In this document: in pieces, positions 7,691 to 16,851 of the stretch
Layout of the letters: each line of letters starts with the position of its first letter
How positions within the stretch are numbered: position 1 is the stretch's first letter
From: Sphingomonas sp. SRS2
Lineage (GTDB): Bacteria > Pseudomonadota > Alphaproteobacteria > Sphingomonadales > Sphingomonadaceae
Reading direction: 5' to 3'
Assembly (NCBI RefSeq): GCF_000971055.1
Contig: NZ_LARW01000059.1
Coordinates: 1 to 51,763 of the forward strand
Length of the DNA: 51,763 nt
The notes under the pieces: generated by a model
The model's database searches: none
What the model was told of the DNA's origin: nothing
Seen by the model: only the letters and a program-made list of their open reading frames with translations
Program-made: the position numbers and the translations under genes

Positions 7691-9340
7691 TCACATATTC
7701 GGGTAGTTCGGCCCGCCGCCACCCTCGGGCGTCACCCAGTTAATATTCTGGGTCGGGTCCTTGATGTCGCAGGTCTTGCAGTGGACGCAGTTCTGCGCGT
7801 TGATCTGGAGCTTCGGATCGCCTTCCTCGCGGCCGACGATCTCATAGACCCCTGCCGGGCAATAACGCTGCTCGGGCGCGTCATACCAGGGCAGGTTGAT
7901 GTCGACCGGTACGGTCGGGTCTTTCAGCTGCAAATGGACCGGCTGGTCCTCCTCATGATTGGTGTTCGACAGGAACACCGAGGAGAGACGGTCGAAGCTG
8001 ACGACGCCATCGGGCTTGGGATAGGCGATCTTCGGCGCGATATCCTGGCGCCACATCCCCTCATTGTCCTTGTGGTGCTTCAGGGTGAAGGGCAGCCCGA
8101 TGCCGAGGTTGCGCATCCACATATCCGCGCCAGCCAGCAGCGTGCCACCGACGGGCCCGAACTTGGCGATGAACGGCTCCGCGTTGCGGACGATCTTTAG
8201 CTCCTTGGCGATCCAGCTGTCGTTGAGCGCCGCTGGATAGCTGGCCAGCTCGTCGCCCTCGCGCTCGGCGCCGATCGCGTCGAACGCGGCTTCGGCGGCG
8301 AGCATGCCCGATTTCATCGCGGTGTGGCTGCCCTTGATGCGCGGCACATTCACGAAACCCGCCGAGCAGCCAATCAGCGCGCCGCCGGGGAAGACCAGCT
8401 TCGGCACTGCCTGCCAGCCGCCCTCGTTGATCGCGCGCGCGCCGTACGAGATGCGGCGGCCGCCCTTCAGAATCTCGCGGATCTTCGGGTGCTGCTTCCA
8501 GCGCTGGAATTCCTCGAACGGATAGAGGTGCGGATTCTTGTAGCCGAGCCCGACCACGAAGCCGAGCGCGACCTGGCCATTGGCCTGATGATAGAGGAAG
8601 CCGCCGCCGACCTCGTCGGTTAGCGGCCAGCCCTGGGTGTGGATCACCCGCCCGGGAACGTGCAGGTCGGGATCGATATCCCACAATTCCTTGATGCCGA
8701 TCGCATAGGTCTGCGGCTGGCAATCGGACTCGAGGTCGAACTTGCCCTTGAGCATCTTCGACAAATGACCGCGCACGCCCTCGGCGAAGAAGGTGTACTT
8801 CGCGTGGAGTTCCATGCCGGGCTGATAGTCGGGCTTGTGCTCGCCTTCGCGGCTGACGCCCATGTCGCCGGTCGCGACGCCCTTCACCGATCCATCCTCA
8901 TTGTAGAGGATCTCGGCGGCGGCGAAGCCGGGGAATATCTCGACTCCCAGATTCTCGGCCTGCCCCGCCAGCCAGCGGCACAGATTGCCGAGTGACAGCG
9001 TGTAGGTGCCCTTGTTGTGCATGAAGCCGGGCATCGCGATATGCGGCATCGAAAACTGACGGTTCTTGGTCAGGATCCAGTGATGGTTCTCCGTGACCGG
9101 CACGGTCAACGGGCTGTCCATGTCCTTCCAGTCGGGCAGCAGTTCGTCGAGCGCGATCGGATCGACCACCGCGCCGGACAGGATGTGCGCACCCACCTCG
9201 GAGCCCTTTTCGAGCACGCAGACGCCGATCTCGCGGCCGCTCTCTATCGCCAGCTGCTTCAGCCTGATCGCGGCGGCCAGCCCGGCCGGGCCGGCTCCCA
9301 CGATCACGACATCATATGCCATGGAGTCGCGCGTCGACAT
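7691..9340 (-). CDS. etfD: Electron transfer flavoprotein-ubiquinone oxidoreductase
   Basis: The enzyme passes electrons from reduced ETF (fatty-acid and amino-acid dehydrogenases) to ubiquinone at the inner membrane. The 549-residue sequence has an N-terminal FAD site (VIVGAGPAGLAAAIRL) and the long ubiquinone-binding middle domain with IGCSAGFVNVPRIKGSHTAM. The C-terminal 4Fe-4S ligands lie in RYCPAGVYE and NCVHCKTCDIKDP, and the tail GGGGPNYPNM is characteristic. The start at 9340 (MSTRDSM) is plausible; a second Met six codons in is possible. It is divergent from the glycosylase-like gene. Confidence 0.97.
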   Translation of the reverse strand: MSTRDSMAYDVVIVGAGPAGLAAAIRLKQLAIESGREIGVCVLEKGSEVGAHILSGAVVDPIALDELLPDWKDMDSPLTVPVTENHHWILTKNRQFSMPHIAMPGFMHNKGTYTLSLGNLCRWLAGQAENLGVEIFPGFAAAEILYNEDGSVKGVATGDMGVSREGEHKPDYQPGMELHAKYTFFAEGVRGHLSKMLKGKFDLESDCQPQTYAIGIKELWDIDPDLHVPGRVIHTQGWPLTDEVGGGFLYHQANGQVALGFVVGLGYKNPHLYPFEEFQRWKQHPKIREILKGGRRISYGARAINEGGWQAVPKLVFPGGALIGCSAGFVNVPRIKGSHTAMKSGMLAAEAAFDAIGAEREGDELASYPAALNDSWIAKELKIVRNAEPFIAKFGPVGGTLLAGADMWMRNLGIGLPFTLKHHKDNEGMWRQDIAPKIAYPKPDGVVSFDRLSSVFLSNTNHEEDQPVHLQLKDPTVPVDINLPWYDAPEQRYCPAGVYEIVGREEGDPKLQINAQNCVHCKTCDIKDPTQNINWVTPEGGGGPNYPNM

Positions 9341-9450
9341 CTTGTCCGTCCTTGTTCCTTGCTTCCGATCGTCCCGTCAAAAAAACGTCACGCCCGAAAG
9401 CCGCTGCCCCCAGATTGACTGCTTCGTCAACACATTACTTTAGTCCGCTC

Positions 9451-10218
9451 ATGGTTTTGGGGGGAAATATAGAATCGTCGGAGGCGTTCTCGAGTCTGGT
9501 CACATGGTGGCAAGACGCGGGCCTCGACGTGCTTGTCGACGAGACGCCGCGCGACTGGCTGACGAAGGTCGACCCGGCCTTTGCCGCGCCTGTGACGGGC
9601 GCTGCTCCGGCGCCTGCCGAAGCCCCGCGCGCCGCGCCGGTCGCGGCAACGCCGGCAGCCGCAAAGCCGGCCTTCCCCGACAGTCTTCCCGCTTTTCAGG
9701 CCTGGCTCGCGGGCAGCGAGAAGCTCTCCATTCCCCTCGCCGCGCGGGTCGCGGCGGCGGGTGATCCCGCATCCGGCGCCATGGTGCTGGTCGATCTACC
9801 CGAGGCCGAAGACCATCTGGCCGGCAAGCTCCTGTCGGGCGCAGCGGGGCAACTGTTCGACAAGATGGTCGCCGCGATCGGCCGCGGCCGCGACAGCCTT
9901 TACCTTGCCGCGATGGCGCCCGGCCGCCCTGCCGGCGGTTATGTGGACAAGGCGTCGGGCGCGTTGTTCGGTGAACTGGCGCGGCACCATGTCGCGCTCG
10001 CCCGGCCCCGCATCCTGCTGCTGATGGGCGAGCAGCCCTCGCGCGCCTTCCTCAACATGGGCTTCGTCGAGGCGCGCGGGCGCGTCCATGATGTCAGCCT
10101 CGCGGGCGGCGCCGTCCCCGCCATCGCGACCTTCCATCCCCGGACCCTGCTCCAGCATCCCGAACAGAAGCGGCGTGCCTGGGAAGACCTGCAATTGCTC
10201 ATGAAGGCCCTTGGTTGA
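9451..10218 (+). CDS. Divergent uracil-DNA glycosylase-superfamily protein
   Basis: The 255-residue protein has the shape of family-4 uracil-DNA glycosylases. It has an Ala/Pro-rich linker after about residue 40, then AEDHLAGKLLSGAAGQLFDKMVAAIGR, a LLLMGEQPSRAFL strand-turn, and the C-terminal FHPRTLLQHPEQKRRAWEDL segment typical of this fold. There are no cysteines at all, so the usual 4Fe-4S cluster is absent. The catalytic GExPG motif is replaced by VLVDLPEAED. It may have lost or changed activity. Its stop TGA overlaps the ATG of the next gene by one base, so the two are coupled. Confidence 0.75.
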   Translation: MVLGGNIESSEAFSSLVTWWQDAGLDVLVDETPRDWLTKVDPAFAAPVTGAAPAPAEAPRAAPVAATPAAAKPAFPDSLPAFQAWLAGSEKLSIPLAARVAAAGDPASGAMVLVDLPEAEDHLAGKLLSGAAGQLFDKMVAAIGRGRDSLYLAAMAPGRPAGGYVDKASGALFGELARHHVALARPRILLLMGEQPSRAFLNMGFVEARGRVHDVSLAGGAVPAIATFHPRTLLQHPEQKRRAWEDLQLLMKALG

Positions 10219-11987
10219 TGCGTACGCTGCTTCTCGCCGGCCTGCTGGCCGCAACCCCCGCGGTCGCTGCGGCGCAGAGCGCGGTGACAGTGCCGGCCGC
10301 CGCCGCGGGCATCGCCGCCGCTGCGCAGCCGCTCCCGCTCGTCTCAGGGCTGACCGTCGACCAGCGCAGTAAATATCGCAGCATCTTCGCCGCGATCCGC
10401 AGCAATGACTGGACGGCCGCCCGCGCCGGGATCGACGCCCTGCCCAACGGTCCGCTCACCGATGTCGCCGAGGCCGAGCTGATCCTCGCCAAAGGATCAC
10501 CCAAGGCGTCCGACGACAGCGTGACGATGTTGCTGACCAGCTCGGCGGAACTCCCGCAGGGGGCCGAACTCGCTGCGATCGCTTCGCGTCGGGGCCTGAC
10601 GACCGGCGCGCTGCCGACAATCCGCGACCTCATCCGCTTCGCTGGTCCGTCGAAGCGCCAGTCTGCGCGCGCGCAGCGCAACGACCGTGCCGCCGCCGCG
10701 CTGGCGCAGGTCGCCGGGCCGATGGTCCGCAACGATCAGCCGAGCGAGGCCGAGGTGCTCGTCACTGCCCGTCTCAATGATCTTTCACCCGAGGCGCAGG
10801 CCGAATGGCTGCACCGCGTCGCCTGGGCCTATTATCTGTCCGGCGACGACGCCAATGCCCGCCGCGTCGCCGATCGCGCCCGTCCGGGCGTCGGCGACTG
10901 GGCGGTGCAGGCGAACTGGGTCGCCGGCCTCGCCGCCTGGCGGCAGAAGGACTGCGCCGCCGCCGGCCTCGCCTTCGAACAGGTCTCAAGCCGCGCGCGC
11001 GATCCCGAGATGATCGCCGCCGGTCTCTACTGGGCGAGCCGCGCCGACATGGCCTGCAACCATCCCGAACGGGTCGAGGCGCGACTGCGCTCGGCGGCGC
11101 GGATGAAGGAAAGCTTCTACGGCCTGATCTCCCAGGCAGCGCTGGGGCTGACCGACGACGGCGGATCGAACATGAAGCTGACCGCCAACGACTGGTCGGC
11201 GATCGGCGCGATCCCGAATGTCCGCCGCGCGACCGCGCTCGCCGAGATCGGGGAGACCGCACTGGCCGATCAGCTGCTGCGCCATCAGGCGCGGATCGGG
11301 CTGAGCCGCGATCATGAATCGCTCGTCCATCTCGCCGCGCGGCTCAACCTGCCCGCTACCCAGATATGGCTCGCGCAGAACGGCCCGTCGGGCGCACGGC
11401 TGTCCGCATCGTCGCGCTACCCGATGCCCGGCTGGACCCCGCCTTCGGGCTGGCAGGTCGACAAGGCGCTGATCTTCGCCCACGCGCTCCAGGAATCGCA
11501 GTTCCGCACCGATGCGACCAGCCCAGCTGGCGCACGCGGCGTGATGCAGCTGATGCCCGGCACCGCGCAGATGATCGCCCGGCACCAGGGCCGCACCCTC
11601 GATCCCTCTTCGCTCTCGCAGCCCGCGACCAGCATCGATCTCGGTCAGGCCTATCTGCGCGAACTCGGCGGCATGAACGCGACGGGGGGGCTCCTGCCCA
11701 AGGTCATTGCCGCTTATAATGCGGGACCGACTTCGGTTGCCAACTGGAACGCGCGCGGCCGCAACCTCGCCGATCCGCTGCTGTTCATCGAATCGATCCC
11801 CTTCGTCGAAACCCGCGCCTATGTCGCGATCGTGCTGCGCAATTACTGGATGTATCAGCGTCAGGCGGGCGCCAAGCCGGCCAGCCTCATGGCGATCAGC
11901 CAAGGCCTGTGGCCGCGCTTTCCCGGCCTGCCCGGCCGCGACGCGATCCGCATGACCTCGCTCGGCGCACCGGCTGCGGCGGACTGA
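10218..11987 (+). CDS. Soluble lytic murein transglycosylase
   Basis: A 589-residue periplasmic lytic transglycosylase of the Slt70 type, which cleaves glycan strands to 1,6-anhydro-MurNAc ends. It has a signal peptide (MRTLLLAGLLAATPAVAAA) and a long alpha-superhelical U-domain of degenerate TPR-like repeats. A C-terminal SLT catalytic domain has its Glu at about residue 426 (HALQESQF), followed by GARGVMQLMPGTAQ and AAYNAGP. The ATG overlaps the glycosylase stop (TGATG). The family and domain order are clear; the specific paralogue name is not assigned. Confidence 0.93.
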   Translation: MRTLLLAGLLAATPAVAAAQSAVTVPAAAAGIAAAAQPLPLVSGLTVDQRSKYRSIFAAIRSNDWTAARAGIDALPNGPLTDVAEAELILAKGSPKASDDSVTMLLTSSAELPQGAELAAIASRRGLTTGALPTIRDLIRFAGPSKRQSARAQRNDRAAAALAQVAGPMVRNDQPSEAEVLVTARLNDLSPEAQAEWLHRVAWAYYLSGDDANARRVADRARPGVGDWAVQANWVAGLAAWRQKDCAAAGLAFEQVSSRARDPEMIAAGLYWASRADMACNHPERVEARLRSAARMKESFYGLISQAALGLTDDGGSNMKLTANDWSAIGAIPNVRRATALAEIGETALADQLLRHQARIGLSRDHESLVHLAARLNLPATQIWLAQNGPSGARLSASSRYPMPGWTPPSGWQVDKALIFAHALQESQFRTDATSPAGARGVMQLMPGTAQMIARHQGRTLDPSSLSQPATSIDLGQAYLRELGGMNATGGLLPKVIAAYNAGPTSVANWNARGRNLADPLLFIESIPFVETRAYVAIVLRNYWMYQRQAGAKPASLMAISQGLWPRFPGLPGRDAIRMTSLGAPAAAD

Positions 11988-11999
11988 ACCCCTCGATAC

Positions 12000-12126
12000 C
12001 CGTCATGCCAGCCCTTCGACTGACTTACAGGCGCTCAGGATAAACTTCAGCAAAGCTGAAGGCTGGCATCTCGTGCGGCAAGCGCTACATCGTCTCCTGA
12101 GACCCAGCCTTCGCTGGGCTGACGGT
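12000..12126. repeat. REP-type repeat cluster
   Basis: Inverted phrases CCGTCATGCCAGCCCTTCG and GAAGGCTGGCATCTCG form one palindromic unit, and CCCAGCCTTCGCTGGGCTGA a second. The wording matches the repeats near 3.5 kb and 45.5 kb. It occupies the whole spacer between the lytic transglycosylase and moaB. Confidence 0.75.
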
Positions 12127-12135
12127 GAGACAGAC

Positions 12136-12663
12136 ATGCCCATCAAGGAAGACCTCCCCTTTCACCCCGTTTGCATCGCGGTGCTAACCGTCTCGGACAG
12201 CCGCGACCTTTCACAGGACCGCTCGGGCGACACGCTCGTCATGAGGATCGAAGGCGCCGGTCACATCCTCGCCGACCGCGCGATCGTGAAGGACGATGTC
12301 GAGCTGATCACCGCGCGTCTCCACGGCTGGATCGACGACCCGCAAGTCGACTGCGTCATCACCACCGGCGGCACCGGCGTTACCGGCCGCGACGTCACCC
12401 CCGAAGCGCTCAGGCAGGTGTGGGACAAGGAAATCCCCGGCTTTGGTGAGCTGTTCCGCTGGCTGAGCTATGCCAAGATCGGCACCTCGACGATCCAGTC
12501 GCGCGCCACCGCCTGCGTCGCGCGCGGCACCTATATCTTCGCGCTGCCCGGCTCGACTGGCGCGGTGAAGGATGGCTGGGACGACATCCTTGTCCACCAG
12601 CTCGACAGCCGCCACATGCCCTGCAACTTCGTCGAACTGATGCCGAGATTGCTGGAGCGGTAG
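12136..12663 (+). CDS. moaB: Molybdenum cofactor biosynthesis protein B
   Basis: MoaB/MogA-fold protein of 175 residues that adenylylates molybdopterin, or acts as the MogA equivalent, in Mo-cofactor synthesis. Family marks are IAVLTVSDSRD near the N-terminus, CVITTGGTGVTGRDVTPEAL (the molybdopterin-binding GGTG loop), FRWLSYAKIGTSTIQSRA and FALPGSTGAVKDGW. It is the ordinary length for MoaB. The start ATG at 12136 follows the REP cluster directly, so its promoter may lie within or before the repeat. Confidence 0.95.
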   Translation: MPIKEDLPFHPVCIAVLTVSDSRDLSQDRSGDTLVMRIEGAGHILADRAIVKDDVELITARLHGWIDDPQVDCVITTGGTGVTGRDVTPEALRQVWDKEIPGFGELFRWLSYAKIGTSTIQSRATACVARGTYIFALPGSTGAVKDGWDDILVHQLDSRHMPCNFVELMPRLLER

Positions 12664-12717
12664 CCCGCCGTCACACCGACCGTCACCCTGGACTTGATTC
12701 GGGGATTTTGCCGCGTC

Positions 12718-12739
12718 GCGGACCGCGAATGCGGTCCGC
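12718..12739. terminator. Hairpin between convergent genes
   Basis: GCGGACCGC and GCGGTCCGC form a 9-bp stem with a GAAT loop (ending in a 22-bp footprint). It lies between moaB and the convergent hemerythrin-like gene and is a likely bidirectional terminator, although no T-tract follows. Confidence 0.55.
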
Positions 12740-12818
12740 AAGGCCGAACGGCCGCCCGAGCTTATGCGAGGAAGCCAAGGCGGCGGATGCCGCCGCCCGG
12801 CGCTTGAGGGCCAAATAA

Positions 12819-13370
12819 TTACGCTATCTTCAACCCCTCCAGGTTCATCGCCTTCGTCAGCGCGGCGTTCTCCTCCTCGCTCAGCATGTTCCGCAGCTTC
12901 GGGAAGATCCGTTCCTCCTCCTCGCGCATATGCGTCTCGATCATCGCGCGGAAATCGCGGATCTTCGGCAGGAATTGCGGATGATTGGCGGCCATGCTGC
13001 TGAGTTCGAAAAGATATTGCTTCACATAGCCATGGTCGCTGTTGAGATGATCCGCCTCGGCGACCTGGCCATGGACACGCAGCGCCGCGTAGATCGCGTT
13101 CTCCTCCTCGAGTGCATGTTTGGCGAGGGCATGCTTTAGCTGGGTGAGCAGGATCGCCCGGCGCGTGCTGTGCTTGTCCTCGGTCTTTTCAATCTGGTCG
13201 AAGATCGCGAGCGTTGCTTGATGCTCGGCCGCGAGCGCATCGTCCCATTCGCCCGCCATCAGGGTCGGTGCCTGGACGAACATCTTTCGCACGGCGTTAG
13301 CGGCGAGCCCCGCCGTCAATCCGGCCGCCGCGCCGATCGCGAAGCTGCGGGTGGTCTTTTCCTCCAACAT
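12819..13370 (-). CDS. Hemerythrin HHE-domain protein
   Basis: The 183-residue product contains a four-helix hemerythrin-like domain expected to bind a di-iron centre. The metal-ligand pattern shows as AAEHQATLAIFDQI, LKHALAKHALEEENAIY (His plus Glu), DHGYVKQYLFEL and MIETHMREEEERIFP. The N-terminal 27 residues (FAIGAAAGLTAGLAANAV) form one glycine/alanine-rich hydrophobic segment, so the protein may be membrane-anchored. Proteins of this type are linked to oxygen, nitric-oxide or iron sensing and storage; the specific role is unknown. Confidence 0.9.
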   Translation of the reverse strand: MLEEKTTRSFAIGAAAGLTAGLAANAVRKMFVQAPTLMAGEWDDALAAEHQATLAIFDQIEKTEDKHSTRRAILLTQLKHALAKHALEEENAIYAALRVHGQVAEADHLNSDHGYVKQYLFELSSMAANHPQFLPKIRDFRAMIETHMREEEERIFPKLRNMLSEEENAALTKAMNLEGLKIA

Positions 13371-13453
13371 GACGTCTCTCCTGCGTGTTCGGGGTTTGGC
13401 GTCAGAACGAAGCAGGCCCGGCCCGGTTGCGGAAACGCAGGTGAAACAACCTC

Positions 13454-14542
13454 TTAGAACAGATTCAGTTGGTCGGTCGGCACCCGGAACAGGTCGGTGC
13501 GGGCGCCGAACCGCTCGACATTCAGGCCATGTTTGCGGCAGGCCAGCTTGAACCGCGCCTGCAGCGCCGCCGCATAGGCGCCCTGCGGCCGAAAGCGATC
13601 GAAGAAGTCCGGATTATTGTCGCGCCCGCCGCGCATCGCGGCGATCATCGCCATCACCTTGGCGGCGCGATCGGGATAGTGGACCGCCAGCCACTCGCGA
13701 AACAGCGGCGCGACCTCATGGGGCAACCGCACGACGATCGAGAAGGCCGACTTCGCCCCCGCCTCTGCGCCCGCCGCGACAATCGCCTCGATCTCATGAT
13801 CGTTGATCGCGGGCACGATCGGCGACACGCTGACCGACGTCCGGACCCCCGCTCTCGATAGCGCGGCAATCGCACCGATCCGCCGCGCCGGGGCCGATGC
13901 GCGCGGCTCCATCCGCCGGGCGAGCGCGGGATCGAGCGTCGTCACCGACATCATCACCGCCGCCAGCCCCTTCGCCGCCATCGGCCCGAGCAGGTCGAGA
14001 TCGCGCAGGATGCGCGCCGACTTGGTGGTGATCACCACCGGATGATCATGTTCGGACAGAACCTCCAGGATTTCGCGGGTGATCCGATAGCGCTCCTCGA
14101 TCGGCTGATAGGGATCGGTGTTCGTGCCCAGCGCCATCGGCTCGCAGCGATAGCTCGGCTTTGCCAGTTCCTTGCGCAACAGCGCCGCCGCAGTCGGCTT
14201 GGCGAACAGCTTCGTCTCGAAGTCGAGCCCCGGCGACAGGTTCTGATAGGCATGGGTCGGCCGGGCGAAGCAATAGATGCAGCCATGCTCGCAGCCGCGA
14301 TAGGCGTTGATCGAGCGGTCGAAGGCGATGTCGGGCGACTGGTTGCGGGTGATGATCGTGCGCGGCGTCTCGATCGTCACTTCGGTGCGCAGCGGCGGCC
14401 CTTCGCCATCGATGTCCTCACGCGCGTCGAGCCAGTCGCCGTCGCTCTCACGCGCCTTGTCGTCGAAGCGCGCGCTCAACCCGGCGTTGGTCGCGCCACG
14501 CCCTTTGACCAGGGGCGGCGAGGGTCTGGATGACTCGGCCAT
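13454..14542 (-). CDS. PA0069-family radical SAM protein
   Basis: A 362-residue radical SAM enzyme of the SplB-like PA0069 family. The 4Fe-4S triad is CEHGCIYC, preceded by INAYRG. Downstream come the family's ALGTNTDPYQPIEE segment, VVITTKSARILRDLDLL, and MMSVTTLDPALARRMEPRAS. The ATG at 14542 begins the usual MAESSR head; an upstream ATG at 14593 would add 17 residues lying largely outside homology. The reaction of this family is not established. It stands alone between the hemerythrin gene and a REP element. Confidence 0.93.
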   Translation of the reverse strand: MAESSRPSPPLVKGRGATNAGLSARFDDKARESDGDWLDAREDIDGEGPPLRTEVTIETPRTIITRNQSPDIAFDRSINAYRGCEHGCIYCFARPTHAYQNLSPGLDFETKLFAKPTAAALLRKELAKPSYRCEPMALGTNTDPYQPIEERYRITREILEVLSEHDHPVVITTKSARILRDLDLLGPMAAKGLAAVMMSVTTLDPALARRMEPRASAPARRIGAIAALSRAGVRTSVSVSPIVPAINDHEIEAIVAAGAEAGAKSAFSIVVRLPHEVAPLFREWLAVHYPDRAAKVMAMIAAMRGGRDNNPDFFDRFRPQGAYAAALQARFKLACRKHGLNVERFGARTDLFRVPTDQLNLF

Positions 14543-14594
14543 GATGATAGGAACATAACAGGAACAAATATGCACGCAAGCGGGATCGTACACG

Positions 14595-14685
14595 CGTCGC
14601 CCCGGCGGAGGCCGGGGCCGCCAGCGGCTCTGTAATGAGGTCGAAGCAATGAGCAGAGGCGGCTCCGGCCTCTGCCGGGGCGACG
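14595..14685. repeat. GC-rich REP pair (family B), copy 1
   Basis: CGTCGCCCCGGCGGAGGCCG at the left faces CGGCCTCTGCCGGGGCGACG at the right, with a spacer of about 40 bp. The same pair, nearly identical, occurs at 17029-17120. It lies directly downstream of cvpA and probably acts as a transcriptional end structure. Confidence 0.85.
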
Positions 14686-14689
14686 AGAT

Positions 14690-15259
14690 TTAGTTGGCCT
14701 TCTTGCCCTTCGCCGGCTCGGCCGAATTGCTCGGCTCGCTGCCCACCAGCCCACCCGCCTTGCGGCGATTCCCGACCCAGTCGACGATCGACCGCCCCGT
14801 CGCGTTGAGCAGCGGATGGGTTCGCGAAGTGCGCATCCAGCCGGGGCGTTCGGCGGTGGAGCCATAGAGCGTGTCATAGCCGAGATTGATCAGCAGATAG
14901 CCCAGCGTGACGATGATCAGCCCTTTCAGCGCACCGAAGCCGAAGCCCAGCACCCGATCGAGCGGCCCAAGCACCGAGCCGCGCGTCCGCCGCCCGATCG
15001 AACCGGCGATCAGCTTGCCGCCCGCATAGACGATCAGGAACAGCAGCGCGAAGGCGAGGACGCTCGCGCCGCTCGCGCTCCCGACCACCCCGGTCAGCAT
15101 TTTCGCGAAGGGGGTGTGCAGCAGCTTGAGCGCGAGGATCGCCGCGACCCAGGAACCGAGCGAGATCACCTCGGTGACGAAGCCGCGCAGCATGCCGAAG
15201 AGCGCGCCGCCGAAGATCGCGATCAGCACGATGATGTCGAGACCGGTCAGGCCGCTCAT
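14690..15259 (-). CDS. cvpA: CvpA-family membrane protein
   Basis: The 189-residue protein matches the CvpA (colicin V production) family of four-helix inner-membrane proteins. Hydrophobic segments are LDIIVLIAIFGGALFGMLRG, VISLGSWVAAILALKLL, ASVLAFALLFLIVYAGGKLI and LGFGFGALKGLIIVTLGYLL. The loop motif GPLDRVLGFGFG is typical. The hydrophilic C-terminus of about 60 residues ends in a lysine-rich tail. It lies immediately downstream of radA (same strand), an arrangement often seen in alphaproteobacteria, but a 170-bp spacer with hairpins separates them. Confidence 0.92.
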   Translation of the reverse strand: MSGLTGLDIIVLIAIFGGALFGMLRGFVTEVISLGSWVAAILALKLLHTPFAKMLTGVVGSASGASVLAFALLFLIVYAGGKLIAGSIGRRTRGSVLGPLDRVLGFGFGALKGLIIVTLGYLLINLGYDTLYGSTAERPGWMRTSRTHPLLNATGRSIVDWVGNRRKAGGLVGSEPSNSAEPAKGKKAN

Positions 15260-15366
15260 GGCGTGATATCCCCGTTGTAGCCATCACCCTGAACTTGCCT
15301 GCCGCTGCGAAGACAGGGGTCAAGGGTCCACTCACTCCCCTGAGCGCCGCTCCGCTGTGGGGATGG

Positions 15367-15387
15367 ATGCCGAAACAAATTCGGCAT
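15367..15387. terminator. Hairpin between radA and cvpA
   Basis: ATGCCGAA and TTCGGCAT form an 8-bp stem with a 5-base loop in the 170-bp spacer. The surrounding phrases (ACCCTGAACTT, GGCATGACGGCATGA) look like degraded repeat sequence. Confidence 0.45.
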
Positions 15388-15429
15388 GACGGCATGAGGA
15401 TAGGGGGATGATGAAAACACCCCCGCTAG

Positions 15430-16797
15430 CTACCGCCGCCCAAGGATATGGTCAACGAGAGCGCCAAGCGTCGAGAAGCTCTCCACCCGCATCCCCGCCT
15501 GTTTCTCGTCCTTGCCCGCCGGCCCCCACGCCTTGCCGAAACCCAGCTTCGCGGCTTCCTTCAGGCGCAGATTGGCATGCGCCACCGGCCGTATCTCCCC
15601 TGACAGCGCGACCTCGCCATAGGCGATGCAGTCGGTCGGCACCGGGCGTTCGGCAAGCGCCGATACCAGCGCCGCCGCCACCGCCATGTCGGCGGCCGGA
15701 TCGGACACCCGATAGCCGCCGGCAATGTTCAGATAAACCTCGGCGGTCGAGAAACTCAGCCCACAGCGCGCCTCCAGCACCGCGAGGATCATCGCCAGCC
15801 GCCCCGAATCCCAGCCGACCACCGCACGCCGAGGCGTCGCCCCGCTCTGCAACCGTACCGTCAGCGCCTGGATCTCGACCAGCACGGGCCGCGTTCCCTC
15901 GATCGCCGGAAAGACGGTCGCCCCGCTCATCCCCTCGCCTCGTGCGGTCAGGAACAACGCGCTGGGATTCGCGACTTCGTCGAGCCCTTCCTCCGCCATC
16001 GCGAACACGCCGATCTCGTCGGTGCCGCCGAAGCGGTTTTTCACGGCGCGCAAAATGCGGTATTGATGACTGCGCTCGCCCTCAAAGCTCAGCACCGTGT
16101 CGACCATATGTTCGAGCACGCGCGGTCCCGCGATCGATCCGTCCTTGGTGACATGGCCGACGAGCACCAGCGCGGCACCGCTTTCCTTGGCGAAGCGGAT
16201 CAGCTCCTGCGCCGACGCACGCACCTGGCTCACCGTGCCCGGCGCGCCCTCAATCAGGTCGCTGTGCATCGTCTGGATCGAATCGATCACCAGCAGTCCC
16301 GGCCGCGCCTTCTCCATCGTCGTGAGGATGTCACGCACCGACGTAGCGGAAGCGAGCTGCACCGGGGCCATCCCCAGCCCTAGCCGCCGCGCGCGCAGCC
16401 GCACCTGATCGGCCGCCTCCTCGCCCGAGATATAGGCGACCGACTGCCCCGCCAGCGCCATCCGCGCCGCCGCCTGCAACAACAGGGTCGACTTGCCGAT
16501 CCCCGGATCGCCACCGATCAGCGTCGCCGATCCCGGCACCAGTCCGCCGCCCAGAGCGCGGTCGAACTCGGCGATCCCGGTAGACCAGCGCTTCGGCAGA
16601 GGAATATCGGCATCGAGCCCGACCATCGCGATCGCGCGGCCGCCGGTGCGCAAATTATGCTTGGCCGAAAAGACGGTGACGTTCGAGGCCTCCTCGGCCA
16701 TCGTGTTCCACTCGGCGCAATCGGCGCACTGCCCCTGCCACCGCGTCGCGACACTACCGCAGGCCTGGCACACATAGCGTTTCTGCGGCTTCGCCAT
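15430..16797 (-). CDS. radA: DNA repair protein RadA
   Basis: RadA (Sms) is a hexameric branch-migration ATPase that helps recombination intermediates mature. The 455-residue protein has an N-terminal zinc finger (CQACG and CADC), a Walker A loop GGDPGIGKST, the Walker B-like LLVIDSIQT, the RadA-specific motif VKNRFGGTDEIGVF, and a C-terminal Lon-like domain. The ATG at 16797 begins the usual MAKPQKRYVCQACG. An open frame extends far upstream but lacks homology. It is divergent from the small gene at 16852. Confidence 0.97.
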   Translation of the reverse strand: MAKPQKRYVCQACGSVATRWQGQCADCAEWNTMAEEASNVTVFSAKHNLRTGGRAIAMVGLDADIPLPKRWSTGIAEFDRALGGGLVPGSATLIGGDPGIGKSTLLLQAAARMALAGQSVAYISGEEAADQVRLRARRLGLGMAPVQLASATSVRDILTTMEKARPGLLVIDSIQTMHSDLIEGAPGTVSQVRASAQELIRFAKESGAALVLVGHVTKDGSIAGPRVLEHMVDTVLSFEGERSHQYRILRAVKNRFGGTDEIGVFAMAEEGLDEVANPSALFLTARGEGMSGATVFPAIEGTRPVLVEIQALTVRLQSGATPRRAVVGWDSGRLAMILAVLEARCGLSFSTAEVYLNIAGGYRVSDPAADMAVAAALVSALAERPVPTDCIAYGEVALSGEIRPVAHANLRLKEAAKLGFGKAWGPAGKDEKQAGMRVESFSTLGALVDHILGRR

Positions 16798-16851
16798 TTC
16801 GTCCCTTCGCGCTTGCTCTACGAACAAAAGGGGTACATCATCACCATCATC

